Positions 33,652-55,026 are shown, counted from the first letter of the stretch. The stretch is 64,000 bases of DNA from Eriocheir sinensis (GCF_024679095.1 NC_066520.1:14894709-14958708), one strand, 5' to 3'. Program-made: numbers and translations. Notes: generated from the sequence alone by a model not told the origin.

Positions 33652-34103
33652 TTAATAATTAATTTCAGTGAAGTTTACCTTCCCTAGAAAAAACAAAGGA
33701 AAACCCCTTCATGTCATTGTGATGCTCTGGCTATTGATAAAACACACCAGATCAAACAATATAACTTTACATAAATACAGTGCTCGCCATTCAAGTTGTC
33801 GCCTAAAATTCACTGAGCATTTATATATTTAAAATGTCCTGAAAGATTGCGGGTGCTTTGAATCAAATTATTACACAGCTGGTAACTTAGCCTGTGTGTT
33901 GGGGGTCATGCAGAGGCAGAAAACAGAGACACTCGCCTCTCCGTAGTTGTCAAACGGGAAGCATTGTGCTGATGCCCTTCCACATCACCCCCCCATATTT
34001 GCTTGCAATTACTTTTTTGTTCAGCTGTTTTACTGGACGATAATAGTTCACTGTAGTCAAGGGATGATATCACAGTCATCACATCTCTCCACTACAAGAC
34101 AAG

Positions 34104-34440
34104 GGTAGGCGATGGCTGAGTGGTTAGCGTGTGGGCCCCGCATTCACCGCATGATGGATGACGCGGGTTCGAATCCGCCATTACCACCTGGGATTTTTTA
34201 GTCACCGCCGAGTGGCTTAGGATTACCCACATGCTGTCCTGAAGACCACCCATCAACCAGGGCTCTAGAGGAAACCGTCAAAGTGAATCAAGAACGAGCT
34301 CCGGGGGGCAGCTTGAGCCAAGGAAAGATGGCGCCACTATAAAACACTTGCCTGCGCCATAACAGGCTGGGGCCAAGTACCATCCAGGCCCCTCAAGAAA
34401 GCCTACCGGCGCTATAGGCTGGCACGTAAAACAGAAAAAA
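34104..34440 (+). repeat. SINE family 2 with well-preserved tRNA-like head
   Basis: The head has a perfect-looking A box (TGGCTGAGTGGTTAGCG) and B box (GGTTCGAATCC), then the family body (GGGATTTTTTAGTCACCGCC, GAGCTCCGGGGGGCAGC) and an A-rich end near 34440. The body shared with 17.9 kb identifies it as a SINE. It is the best-preserved copy in the window. Confidence 0.9.
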
Positions 34441-35599
34441 AAAGACTGTCTTTGAGAAGGCAGGTGTCAGTGTCTGCCAATTTCAAGGGTACGTATGATG
34501 GGAATGAGCAACAACAAATACCTGATAAAAAAAATAAAAAAAAGAAAGACCCAGAAAACCTCCCTGCAAACTTTGAAACTACTAAAGAACTACACAGCAT
34601 CGACTTATTTCCTGAGCAGAAATAACTTCATGACAGCAACTTTACAGAATAAATGTGGAGTTTAGCTCCATCACCTCAAGATACCATATTAACCTTCATA
34701 TTATGATTAAAGGGTGAAGACACTTGCCCTTTACCCATAATATGAAGGCACACATAGTTAGAAACTAACCTAACCAAACCTAACAGCAGCACCCAGACTG
34801 CAGCCACCACCACAACACTTTCCTACGTATTGGTGGCACCAGCATGGTTATATTAGGTTTCGTTAGGATAAGCCAGTTTAGATTAGTTTTTAATCATCTG
34901 TCTTCATATTATGGTTAAAATACTTGTATTTTTGCCCTCTAATCCACAATATGAAGGCATACCATAGAATTTTAAGGTGGTAAGGCTCAACTATGAACTT
35001 ACCCCTTACAAAACTGCTCAATTTATACAGCCGCTTTTATAGTCGCTTAGGAATATGTAAAACAATAACGTTTACCATGTTTGATGGCTGGTGGACAAAC
35101 CCTAGCCCAAACCAGAATGGTATTTTGAAGGTGACATACAGTGTGTTCGAATACTATGGTCAGCTTGATTTACACGTTTTTATAAGATTATAGTACAAAT
35201 AGGTGAAGTTACAAGTAAGACACACATATGTTAAGGAATGTAATTTTATAAATCCACCCTAAATATCTGCATTTTTTTGCATATTTGTGGGGGCCCTGGA
35301 ACCATGTACTAGCAGATTAAGTAGGCTGACTGTACATGTTTCCTAGTGAAGGTCCTGCCCCACAATAATGTTCTACTTCCATCACTGTAACTGTAAGGAA
35401 GAGAGGCTTTATCTAATAAATGTATAGTGCCTTGGACTTTCGCTCCACAGCTCACAGCCTGGAACTTACAGCTCTGACAGAACTAAATAATGTCTGCCAC
35501 ATCAGTTATGACTTTTTTACCTGGACCCCAAACCAAAGCCCGCAACATCTGTGAGAGGGGCCCAGTACAAGTTCCCACTTCTCCCGTGCGAATTTTACT

Positions 35600-36010
35600 C
35601 TGCGGCCACCGTCAGTCAGTGACTCATGAAGTAAAAAGTCCGGCCCAGCAGTGGGTCAGCTGGCGCCAGCGGCAGGCGGGCGTAGGCGTCCCGCAGGGCG
35701 CCGCCCCTCGCCGCTGGCCCACGGCCGGCTGCCGGGACGCCTCAGGGTCCCGCTGCCCGGCGGGGCGGCCACAGGAGGGGTCAGGAGCACAGTAAAAAGG
35801 TAGTTACCGGTGCGGGGAGGTCAGTGTTGTGTCAATGTTTACAGCAGCACACGTCAGGCCGCCGCCGCCCGCCCATTGGCCGCCGCGCCGCGCCGCCCCG
35901 TGATTGGCGCCGCGCCATAGACGCCGCCACCGGGCCGCGGCGCGTCACGGGGGATCGGAACGCGTTCACGCCGCCCCGGAGCCTCCCGCTGCTGCCACGA
36001 TGAGGGAGCA
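35600..36010 (-). promoter_or_regulatory. CpG-rich putative promoter of the lolal-like gene
   Basis: A sharply CpG-dense stretch in an otherwise AT-rich window. Two ATTGG motifs (35875-35879 and 35903-35907) read as CCAAT boxes on the minus strand. A minus-strand donor-like CACCG|GTAACT at about 35808 could end a 5' UTR exon spliced to the acceptor at 33362. Orientation and motifs fit the lolal-like gene; a bidirectional role toward 37.3 kb is also possible. Confidence 0.5.
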
Positions 36011-36388
36011 ATTATCGGGATTTTTGGGATATAATTTTCAAGACACTAGAATTCTTAGGTTCGATTGCCCATTCATAGGACTTTATCAATAGATGCGGCA
36101 CTCAATGACCTTGACCTTTCCGGATCACTGCACGACTAGCTTTCCCCATGTACGTGGCTGGGACAATATAGGTATAACCACGCACAGCAGCTAGTGTCGT
36201 GCGATGCTTGACATTAATTATTTAAATTAAGCTATAACTACCGTAGAGCGGTTAATATAGCTCACATAATAGCCTACGCGTGATATCCTTGACTAGTGAT
36301 AATTATATAGTAATTAAGTTTGACCACATGTGCAGTGTTTTCAAGTGCAGTCATCAAAAGGAGCGGATAGTTCACATTTTCCCTTGCA

Positions 36389-36508
<120 letters not shown>

Positions 36509-37345
36509 CTTAATTATCCTTTATTTTATTTTATTCCTTCCACTAATTTCCCAACATCTGCATGCCTGAACACGGCCAACTTAATTTCCTGGTGGACTTG
36601 ATAGAGGGTGAGCTACTGTCTAATGATGAGATTGTCAAATATTTTAGAAGCAACGAGACCTACCTAATTAATTGAGCCTGACACATATAATACACGATAT
36701 CCTTGACTGGTAGTGATAATTGTGACGAAACGACTACAGCGTTTTCAAGTACCATATGCGGTCATCAAGCAGCATGAGGTCACATTTTTCCCCTTGCAAA
36801 CGGTGAAATAAGAAAAAAAAAATCTGAAATACCAAGCTCGACCAACACCTCCTTCAGCTTAACATTAACTAAAGTGGAAACACCATCTGAATAATATAAA
36901 TACACTTCACTACGGATTTCTTACCATGCAGAAGACATCATATATATTGCACCAAGCTACAAGGATGGAACAAAAAGTGGCTGCTACAAATCAATGAAAA
37001 AAAAAGTAAGGCACCTTGGGAGGGCCGGGATATCCAGCATACCAATACCATGCACATGGGAAATACTCCACTATATATCCACCACAGAGGGAGAGAAAGA
37101 CCTGAGAGTATAATAATTATGTGAAAGCCAAATCCGTATCAATCGCAGCGGACGGGTTAATTAAAGACAGTACCTAGCCAAGTTTTTATTCTTATTTATT
37201 TTTTTTACTTCCCCGCCCGTAGGTCTGAACATCTATGTAAATCTATGTAAATCCTCCCAGAGCAGCAAAGCATTGGATCCCAGGCGAGGGCGGTGGTCAC
37301 GGCGCCTATGATCGGCCATATTGGTGCTGGCTGCGGGTCGCCACT

Positions 37346-44441
<7,096 letters not shown>

Positions 44442-44871
44442 CTAGGGTGTGACTTAGGAGAACCCTGTGCTGCCACCTGACACTCCCTTGGTGCTTCAGC
44501 CCACCCACTGTAGGTTGAACCAGGTGAGTGCCCTGCCTCATCCCTGATATTAAACTTACAGAACTCCAGTCTTCTATTCCTGCAACTACCACTTCTACTT
44601 TAATTATTGTGTTGCTTATTTCTCACCTATATCATCATGCTCTCCACAGAACCAAGCAGGCCCACCAAGGCCTGCTGTAGGGGGCTGTGTTGTGGGAAAG
44701 TTTCTCCAGTTGGTGCCAGGGAACACTAAAAATGTGATTAATGTCTAAAATTTTCATGTAGTATTTTGCAATCATTTATTGATACAGTTATACTGTTACA
44801 TGTAAGAAGAGTATATTTGTGTGTTGAAAATATGTTGACTGGTGTTTGAAGTGTTTTAATACATTTAAAAG

Positions 44872-44877
44872 AATAAA
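44872..44877 (+). promoter_or_regulatory. Candidate poly(A) signal of SMAP
   Basis: AATAAA 430 bp after the stop, followed directly by a T/G-rich run (GCTTTTTTGTTTTTGG). A second AATAAA at 47112-47117 could serve a longer 3' UTR. Confidence 0.6.
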
Positions 44878-45183
44878 AGCTTTTTTGTTTTTGGAGATTG
44901 TAAATATGTATTTGCTGTGGAGCGCCAGGCCTGAGTGTGCTGGTGATACTCTACACTTCAAGTTCTTCAGTCACAGTTTTTTTCCAGTGACCTTAGTAGG
45001 AGTGCAAGTTGTTGTGGAACATATGTGGTTATGTTCAGTGTGGTGGTTTTTCTCTACATGTATTATCCCAGCCAGGCACACTTGAAAAGTAAGACAGTGC
45101 AAGAAGCTGACCAAGAAACTGTTGAAGTACATAAAGAAATATCATTGCACTTGAATGTGCAAACACCATAAAACACATGTACT

Positions 45184-45185
<2 letters not shown>

Positions 45186-45250
<65 letters not shown>
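45186..45250. repeat. (CA)n microsatellite
   Basis: About 65 bp of uninterrupted CA. Confidence 0.97.
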
Positions 45251-45251
<1 letters not shown>

Positions 45252-48200
45252 ATACTTATGCATCTGTTGTATGCAGAATATAGTGGTTTTCAATTTTGGT
45301 TATTATCATTCAAATTTTCCATGGTCTAGGTTTCCTAATTTTAGTGTAAGTCATGTTGTGCAATGCTTTTCTCATATAACTTACTGAATTTTTTTTTCCA
45401 CAAAACAACTATTAAGGATTCCATAAGAAATTACTGGAAAAACAGTTTTATCCTATCCTGAGAGCATAAAATGCCTTGGCAGAGAAAAGGTGATCTTGAA
45501 CTGTAGTCTTCACTTACACTTGTGGGCTCTAAAGAAAACACCTACTGAGCATAAAAGTGTAAGTTAAATATATGTGTGTGCATTATGCATTATATCAAAG
45601 TTTGAATGTAAATTATTTGTGGTTAGAAGTTTATAAATTTTGCACATAGACATTGTTGCCTTGAGGAATGATGTACACAGATCATTAAATTTTTCTTTGT
45701 TATGATGACCATGTTAATGACACTTAAGTGTTAATTGTGAAGCACCTCTAGGAAGCCAAAGCTATAGATAGTCTTGGGTGTCTTACCACAGGTCAGAATT
45801 CACTGAAAATATCTCAAATGTTCTCGTGGCACACCCTTACTGACGGCAACACTTCAGAATTATGTGTATACTCAGGTTGGCCATTGATTTTCTGGTGATT
45901 GCTGGCTGTTCCTACTGCCAATAGAGAGAAATTTACACATGATATTTCAACAAATCTGTGCTTCTTCTGTATGTGGAATTTTGTTGAAGTGGAGGCATAC
46001 ATAGAAGTGCACTACTTGTGCAACATTTCAGCTAGCCAATATTTGTTCATGCATTTAATGTTTGTAATATATTGCAGGTTTTTCTGTTACATTATCTTTT
46101 TGCTTAGTCTTCAGCACTACCACCTTGATAGGACACTGTGTTTGTTGTGCTGACCATTGGTCAGGCTTGCGAAATGTGTCATTATATCAAAATTCTGGAT
46201 CACTGCTCAAATGGTGAAAAGGTTCAGAAGGTGAAATAATCCACAGCAGTTTGTTGTACACATTTACAATTAAGACAGCCAAAATGCATGGACACAACTT
46301 TTTTATTTCTCCAGTTAAAATTTAGTTAGAGACTTAAGTCACAAGTTCTTTGCAACTAGTGTGTTGAAAATTTCATTAAACAGAACTTGCATGGTTTGAT
46401 GCACTCATTGTCTGGATATATACTAATAGACATGCTGCTCCCAATGCAGCACAGATTTTTGCTGATCCTTAACTGACATTTTCCAGTCTGACATTCATAT
46501 GGAATTCTTCATGTCCTCAGACTCCATCAAAAATCTTTTACTTGTGGTTTCTTCTCTATATTGAGATTTTTTTGCTCTAATTTCTTTGCCACATTAATAC
46601 ATCCACAATCTTCAAATCTAAAGTAACTTTTTCTCAAACACTTATCCCACTTTGACTCCTACAACAATATCCAGATTTCTTGAAGTCATCGTTACATCTC
46701 GTTCTCATCCTGCCCCTCCACCTGCAGTCTCTGAGAGCTCTAATGATATGTTACAGCAGACAACAGTTAATGCTTTGAGTACTAAGCATTAGTTTGTCTT
46801 TTTACAAAATGTTTTATGGGTTAGCTCAGTCTTGTGTTCATGGAATTACATTTTCTGGCACAGCCCAGGCCTCACTTGTAATGGAAAATCTATGGTCAAT
46901 CTGTATGTACATAATATAGTGTAGTTGAGTATGATACATTGGTTGGCCATATCATTCCACAGTATAAGTAATTCTAGTATATGCATTATGTGTTCATCTT
47001 TTATATGTATATTATGTTTCATGCTTTTCACTTAGGAGTATGTATGTGCTGTGACTTTGCATCATAAATTAGCAGTAAACACCTTTGACACCAGTGTAAT
47101 AATGTAATAGCAATAAACCAAACATTTGGATTCAATGAACAGTTTGTTTGGGATTTTGGTTTTAAAAACATCAATATGAGGAAAAATTTACAGAACTGAT
47201 TTTTTTTCTTAATCTCTTTTTAAAAAGGTTGCACCATCTTTGCCCCTTTGTTTGTATTGTTCACAGTAAATAAAGGCTGTGCTCAATCCATCCAGTGAAG
47301 CATGCTTTGATAGATAAGTTAATGATATTAATTATTTAAAGAGCAACAACAACAAAAAAATGCAAAAAGTCTGTTCATACCATAACTGAAAAATCAGCAG
47401 CATTAATTTCATGATGAATCAAGTGACTTCTTTTACATGTGATAAAAAAATGTCATTAATTGTTTACCATAGAATGTTATGACATGTTACTCAGTTCAAA
47501 TAAAATTATATCATTTAGTGTAAATGTATGGACATATGAGTAGTTCAGTTTATATATTCTTTTCATTTGAGGTTACCTGATTCAAAGGACATCAGTATCA
47601 GCATCCTGAAGCAAAAAAAATGCTGCGGTATGAAAAGCTTTGTTTCAGCACCACTAGTCTGTTTGGCATTTCTTCTTTTATTTATACAGCAGCTGTTGCC
47701 TGCCCATGTGGGATTATATTTTCTCTACCCTAATCCCTTTGAAAAATCTATTGTAGCTGGCAAAAATATTGATACATATTTTAAGTCCCATGTCTTCGGG
47801 CTAAAACAATACGTGGTGGTGATTGTCATTCACTTAGCAGATTAAATATATTCAGAAAAGTTGAGTAATTGTGACCTTGCTTTCCATCAAAATGGAGCTG
47901 CAGTGGCAGTAGCTCAAGCTTGTTGGTCAGGAGGTGATGAACATGCCTTTCGCTCTCTCATCTTCATGTGAGCTTGACCCGCTTAATTAAGAGAGTGGAA
48001 AGCCATAGTGGAGGCACAGTACATAATACAGGCATAATACCCTTAAATTCTACATGCTAATTATTATTATGCCCATGAGCTATTTAGAGTAAGAATGCAC
48101 ATCTTAGTTCCTGTGTATATCATAAAAAGATACAGAAGGGGCATAGTTCCTATGCTACAGATGTTGAAGTGGGCCACCTGTCAACTGTTTTTATCTTAGT

Positions 48201-48265
48201 ACTTGTCAAAATGGTCACATAACCTTCTTTGTTTCCCCATCATGCAACTGATACCTATTCTTATC

Positions 48266-48307
<42 letters not shown>
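48266..48307. repeat. (TTA)n microsatellite
   Basis: About 14 TTA units followed by imperfect repeats to about 48350. Confidence 0.95.
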
Positions 48308-49163
48308 CATTATCTTATTATTATTTTTATTATTTATATTATTATTAGGAATAGATGCCTATGCTGTTACAAAGTGATTATGGCAGACATAAACTCCTGA
48401 TGCAAGAGGTTCAAGTTTGGGCTGGAGTACCTTTCAACCATTTTTTGTTCAGAATACTGTCATAAATTTCCCACTCTGCTATTGTTAAAAACTGGGTCAT
48501 GATGATGATGATGATTATCATTATAATTTTTTTTCTTTTTTTTCTTCTAGGATAAAGAGGATTTGAATAATGTGTCAGTATTTAGTACTTGTGTTGTTAG
48601 AGAAGAATAAAAGGGGACAATATTTGAAGAGTAGAACCCCTTCCCCAGACACTTTCTCCTATATTACAAGGTGCCCCACACAAGAAAACTTTGTGGTATA
48701 TAGATAGGTAGACAGATAGATGGAAAAAGTAGTAGGGAAACTCAGGCTGAAGCATGTGTACTATATCCTCAAAAGTTTCAACAAGTGTCTTCTTCAGAGA
48801 GAATGTTAAAGACATACAGAGTAGCAGTACGTACAACCCTGCTCGCAGATCAACCTGTAGGAAGTCCTGATATCTCCATTGGGCAATTTGCACCATTTTT
48901 TGTGGCTACCTTCTTAGGGAAGCATGAATTGCATTGCTGCTGCTTTCTGTGTTCATGTGTCTGAGGTGGGCACCCGCATATGAATTCTTAATCACCCTTA
49001 TGTAGGTTGATTGATTACCTTTGCTTCTATTGTCATCACTTGTAATGTATATCATGGTGTCATAAATCTTTGTTATACATATTTTTACCCATTTATTTTT
49101 CCTAGCTGCTCTATACTACTGGAGATTCTAAGCTTCACAATTAAAAAAATATTTTTAGTGTTA

Positions 49164-49284
<121 letters not shown>

Positions 49285-49663
49285 CTTCACTAGGATTTTT
49301 CCATTTTTCCCTAGGGATCCTAAATGCCTAGGCACTTTGTGTGGGGGTCCCAAGCTAAAACTTGAGAGGCCCAAACTCGTATATAATTTTGAGAGCAATA
49401 TCAATTGGCTTTGATGTGTCATTGATGATGGAGCAGAAATCAATTCAATAGCCTGTGGTTTAGGTATGGATTTATCCTGAGTTATATGAGGGTGGATAAG
49501 TGGATTGGTGAAATAGGGCGAAGGTAGGCAAGAGGGGCCTGGTTTAACTAGCTATTTTGGAGAAAAAACGCATCACCAAGACGCAGACACAGTTATTCCT
49601 GTGCATCCTAAGCTATTTTTGTTCATATTTCACCTGAAGTCTCAGTCACGGGTTATGTAAGCC

Positions 49664-49771
<108 letters not shown>

Positions 49772-51138
49772 TATTTTCTCTGTCCTTTTTTCATCTATTG
49801 TTGCCCAGTATTCATGTAAGCTAGCCAGCTATTAACATTGTCAAACAATTTTATTTATGTTTATAGAAAAGATTGTGTGATTACTGATGAGTCACTTGAC
49901 ACAGTTTGGCATTTTGTGTGTGCTCTTATTTGCTCATGACAGTTAGAATGTTATCAACATTTTTACTTGTAGGAAAAATTATTTGTATGTATCCATCAGT
50001 TATTCAGCAATAACAGTTAATTATGTGCAAGCGATAACACATGGTTGAGGAAGGCTCAATTTGATTTATGATTTACATAATCCAAGGTGCTGCTGAGCCC
50101 TCAGGAAGTGTGTCCCACTTGTGCTGTGTGTTTGTGTGCAATTTAAGGTGCTGATTATGTGTGACTGAGAAAGCCAGTTACTTTGTACATAATTGATATT
50201 TGAGGATGATGAATCTTGCAAGTAATTTAGACCCTCAGCATGCACTTATTTTGTACACAAAAGTTTTCGTCGTTTCTGATATTTCACTATAATTTCATGC
50301 GTGTCACACTCCTCAACCTACATGTGTTATCCCTAGCACAGCAACACATAATCTATCCACTGCATACATTTGTTATCAGTACAAGATACTTGGAAAACAC
50401 ACTAGTCAGCGGAAACCATATTGATGTTCAAATGTCTCAAGACAGTAAAATAACAAATATGGCCCTTGGCCTTGGGGTTGGCATTAGTTGAACTGTGTCA
50501 TACTCCATCAAAGACATTTACTAGTATTCTCACATATCAGTGTAAGTTGCACTAAATACTACTTGGTATGGAATAAAAGATACTCATGTAAAATCCATAT
50601 CCTTGTCAGTACCCAGTGAACATATTCTCATAAGCATAAACTCCCTAGGTTTCTTTCAGAATATTTAATTACTAATTTATTGACATAATACAATCTAGAA
50701 TCTAACGATAAACAATGATTTGCCAGCAATAGACAAAATCCTAGCACAGCAAATATCACCTTGTTTATATTAGGTTATAGATCAAACAAAAATTTGGAAA
50801 AAATAGTTGATTTACATAGTATGTCATTACCAAATTGTTTCCTCTTCTAAATAACCTGACAGAACTTCCTAATTTTTTTCATGTTATTTCTGTGTGTATG
50901 TAGTAAAAAGACATAATTTAAAATATAAAAAAGTAATGTGATGTATTATTCTTTTATTTAAAGAGAACTGTGGTTCCATGATTGCCTTATAAATTGTAGA
51001 ATTGAAATTTCCATCATAAAATAACGTGTTGATATTACTATGATATCACTAAAGGTTGACTCAGTAATTTATCTATTTTTTACCTTACTTGAAATGCCAC
51101 CAATATCACTTGTGATGTTTGACCTCTACTAAAGAAGC

Positions 51139-51520
51139 AGTTAAATCTACACTTGGTAGAAAGGCGAAGGTTGCGAGGAGACTTGATTGAAGTCTATAAA
51201 TGGATGAAGGGCTTTAATAAAGGGGATGTTAATAAGATTTTGATAGTAAAAGAGGCAGGTAGGATGCGTAGCAATGGTTTTAATTTAGACAAATTCAGAT
51301 TCAACAAAGACACAGGCAAGAATTGGCTCACCAATAGTGGTGGACGAATGGAACAGGCTTGGGGGCCATGTTGTGGGTGCCAATACCGTAGATACATTCA
51401 AGAAGAGGTTAGATAAAGCCATGGATAGTGAGGTAAGGTGGGGTTGAGTGTACAGGAGCTGCCTTGTATAGGCCAACCGGTCTCTTGCAGACTCCTTACG
51501 TTCTTATGTTCTTATGTTAT
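51139..51520 (+). mobile_element. 5'-truncated CR1-like LINE 3' end
   Basis: Plus-strand translation gives RRRLRGDLIEVYKWMKGFNK, then AGRMRSNGFNLDKFRFNKDT and, after a frameshift, VVDEWNRLGGHVV-like and IDTFKKRLDKAMD-like stretches. This is the C-terminal end of a CR1-type LINE polyprotein. The element ends in short tandem units (TTCTTATG) near 51520, as CR1 elements do. The 5' truncation and frameshift show it is dead. Confidence 0.8.
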
Positions 51521-52159
51521 TATCATTCAGTGTAATCTCTCAGAATCAACTCAGCTGTGTGCAGGATAGTCTTGCAACATTTGGGTGCCTACATACAAAA
51601 CTTTTTTAATCAGTGATCCTCTTTTCATTCACATGAGTGTAGTCCCTCTGTTAATGGCATTTCATGTTAACATGAATTTTCCTTCACATTGACTGTAAAG
51701 CATAATCCTTGAATTTTTGTGTGATATTTTTTGACTAGATTTTTCAGTATTTTCTACCACTTTTCCCTCAGGCTTAGTGGTTGCTTATACGTCATGTAGT
51801 ATCAGAGCATCATGTGTTAGAGGAAATTAATCATTGTTTGTCTGATTAAAAATAGTATACATATTAATGATTTCGAGATTATTAGACATCTTGTGTTCAG
51901 GATTGTAGGAAGAGCACTTTCCTATGTCATCCATTGAAATTATGATTAATGTGCTGCTTAACATGTTCGTTTGTTACATAAATTGCTTGAATATTGTTCA
52001 GATATTGTCATAACTATTTTCACTTTCATTCAGTTGCATTAATGCCACATGGATAAATATTTATCTTTTAGGTCTTCATATTTAACAGAACTCATGCAAA
52101 GTTACATTTGATGCGAACTCATAAAATTTTGGCTGATATGTAATATTTAGTTTCAGTGG

Positions 52160-52245
52160 TACTTCATACGGAGCGGGGTTCGAACCTCTCCCGGCCACGC
52201 CGCGAAGCCTGGCACCGCAGCGCTTTAACCGGCTGTGCTATCGGA
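52160..52245 (-). repeat. tRNA-derived SINE head, family 4
   Basis: Minus strand: TAGCACAGCCGGTTAAAGCG (A box) and GGTTCGAACCC (B box) with tRNA-like spacing. A GT array (52249-52276) lies directly at its 5' side. It lacks the paired acceptor stem expected of a true tRNA gene. Confidence 0.6.
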
Positions 52246-53754
52246 GCGTTGTGTGTGTGTGTGTGTGTGTGTGTGTCATATTTCACATAGTTACCAATGC
52301 ATGATAAGAATAGAGGAAAAGGTTTCAATATAAAGTATGTAGTTGATCTTAATGAGAGCGTGTGCAGCACGTGGATGAGGCGGCGGCGAGGTGCACGCGC
52401 GCTAGGAATATCCCTCGCATCGTTTATACGCGTATATTACAAGAAAATTATCGTGTTTAGCGGCACAAGATGTGTCTACAAATCATTATGCAAGTTAATG
52501 AAATCATGTGAACGGTAACGGAGCGAGTATTGGCCACTACAGAAAGCACTGACACTGTGAAAACGTGACTCAAATTACATCGCATTTCTTCCCAGATTGG
52601 ATCTTTTGTTTTATGGTGCGTCAATGCTTACCTTCCACATATTCAAGGGCTAAAGAGATACATGCAAATCAGGGTACACTTTGGACCTCCATAAACGTAA
52701 AATAAACATATACCATAAACCGATATCGAAGTCTTCACCCTCGCTCTTATTAATTTTAATCCCGAACACCCGCCCCAGGGCACGTCGCCAGTCACTTCAG
52801 CGGCTTGTTGTAAGCTGCTGCTGCTGAGGACTAACACAGGGACAGAACAATGGTGAGAGCGAGGCCGCTGGGAAGTGCATGAGACAATAGGTGACGGCGA
52901 GGATTACCTAGGTCACGCAGCGAAAGCCATAAGCCGCCTTTGTGATGGGAGCATAAGGGTGAAACTCGACGTCATTCTCTGGTGTCCAGCCACAATTACT
53001 ATCCTCTTTTTGTTTGATTTTCTAATAGCTATAACAGTTACCAATAGTTATAATTGTGAACGATAAGTTCCGTGAAAAGTGTAAAGGAATCCAATCAAGG
53101 AATATTTGAGGTAAATCCCGTATTATTTTTGGGGGGGCTGATCATTTTCTCACGTTTAGTCGGGTCTTGCCATCACCTGTTGCTTTCCTTGTGCGAAGTC
53201 GCAGTTGAAAGTGATTAGTGGGTGATTTTTGATTATTTGACGGGGGTTGAAAATGTGACGAGCTGGTGGTGGTGCAAACGCTCAGGCCAACATTCAGCAC
53301 TATATTTGCTGACCACACAGTTCATGGTTTTCTTAATTAACGCTAGTTGAAGAACTCACGAGGGAATGTGGTATGCTTAACGGGTATAGATCCACCTTTA
53401 ACTTCCCCTCACGTGTCTAATCTATATAATGTGTAGGTTTATCTCAGCGGGTAGCAGGTCGCCCTTTCGATACTCTTTTCAGTCTGTGTTCTTGTAATAG
53501 CCTACTGATAAAATGTTTCAAGCTCTATGGAGGTACCACTCCCCGCATGTTGTGCAGTAACATGCAAGTGTTTTGTGCGTGTAATGTGCTGAAATTACAT
53601 AAATATGGGAAATGATGTGTCAAGTTTTTGGTGCCAATGTGATATGTAGTTGATGTGAATGTTTTGCATCAGTAACATACAATCGACAGTGGAACTGCGA
53701 TCAATAATATTTCCAAAAATACATCTGTTGTAAACTGCAGCATATCACAGGAGG

Positions 53755-53760
53755 TATAAA
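53755..53760 (+). promoter_or_regulatory. TATA box of the secreted-protein gene
   Basis: TATAAA, with an arthropod initiator TCAGT at 53788-53792 about 33-35 bp downstream. A short 5' UTR exon (about 53790-53830) ends CCCAG|gtgagt. The spacing supports a focused core promoter. Confidence 0.7.
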
Positions 53761-53995
53761 AGAGGTGTGGAGGCCGCGCCGCGCGCCTCAGTAAGACCAC
53801 GAGCGATTGAGTGAAAACACTGCCGCCCAGGTGAGTCTTGTAATGGTGCTATAATGGCTTTGCCTCATTGCTTCATCATTGCTTGAAAACTGAGCATCCT
53901 CCTCGTAGCATATGTACTTAATTTATTCATTCATTTATTTATTTATTCATTTACTGAGAGTCGGCCAGTGGTTTCTTTGCGGTCAGGAGACGGCA

Positions 53996-54153
53996 ATGTT
54001 ACGAGTGGGAGGCTGGGGCGCCGCCAAGGTGGTGGTGGTGCTGGCGGTGTGGTCAGCGAGCGTCGCCAGCTGCCTCGCCATGCCAGGTACGTACGTTGCT
54101 TCTACTGCACACTACGAGTACACTCACGCAAACTGATGAATATGTGCCGTGAC

Positions 54154-54217
<64 letters not shown>

Positions 54218-54992
54218 GGGAGGTCAACGCTTGAATTGCAGTGCAGTTATATTCACAGGAGAGGGCAAACTTATGTAACTTGAAGCCACCCTCAGTGTGA
54301 TGTGACTCGTACAGAAGGTTGTGGTGTCGTTCATTTTGTTGCAGGCGCGGACCCGGCGTGCGGTGCGCTAGGGCCCGGTGAGTGCATGGCGAGGACCAGC
54401 AAGTGCAAGCTGGTGAAGGAACTGGTCAAGGGCAAGGGCGGACACGTCAAGCCGGTCTTGGACTGCGCCACGACTCTTGGAATCCCTAAGATGCAGGTCG
54501 TTGGCAAGATTGGTAAGTTTCGTGTTATTCCTTTCCATCGAATTACACGGCCTCTCGCCTTGGAGGGAGGGTTTTCAGTTGTAATGATTGTGCCTGTGGT
54601 TTGTTGCAGGGCCGGCCTTCGCGGAGGGCAAGCCGGAAACCATCGTGGACCGCATCACCAACGACAGTGCCCTCTCGGCGCAGCTCCACCTGTGCGTGTA
54701 CAAGGCGAGCGGTCTGGTAAGTGTTCCTTCTCGCTGCATTCTTTTGTAAGGATTGGTGAGGAGAGGGAAGGGGGCGAGCCGTTCTTTATGCCATTTATGA
54801 ACACATACATACACATTCATAGAGAAAGATTTCAATGAATAAATTAATTCACCAAATGACGCAATGCATAAATATCTATGAAAATAACTCCTTCCTCAGC
54901 TCCAGAAAGAATAAAAAATGGACATGTGTGCCTCCCCGAATAAGTTTCAAAATCATATAATATTCGTATAAAAGGACATGAGGAGGCAGCAG

Positions 54993-55026
<34 letters not shown>

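Noticed and set aside
34111..34185. Possible Ser/Leu-type tRNA gene
   Set aside because: Good A and B boxes, but the same body follows it as in the other family-2 SINEs and no paired acceptor stem was found.
35490..35795. 101-residue plus-strand frame in CpG-rich sequence
   Set aside because: GC-rich sequence has few stops by chance; composition and CCAAT boxes fit a promoter and no domain is visible.
54302..54838. 178-residue uninterrupted frame spanning two exons of the secreted-protein gene
   Set aside because: Reads through the intron; the GT-AG-spliced version keeps the cysteine pattern and continues in phase into later exons.
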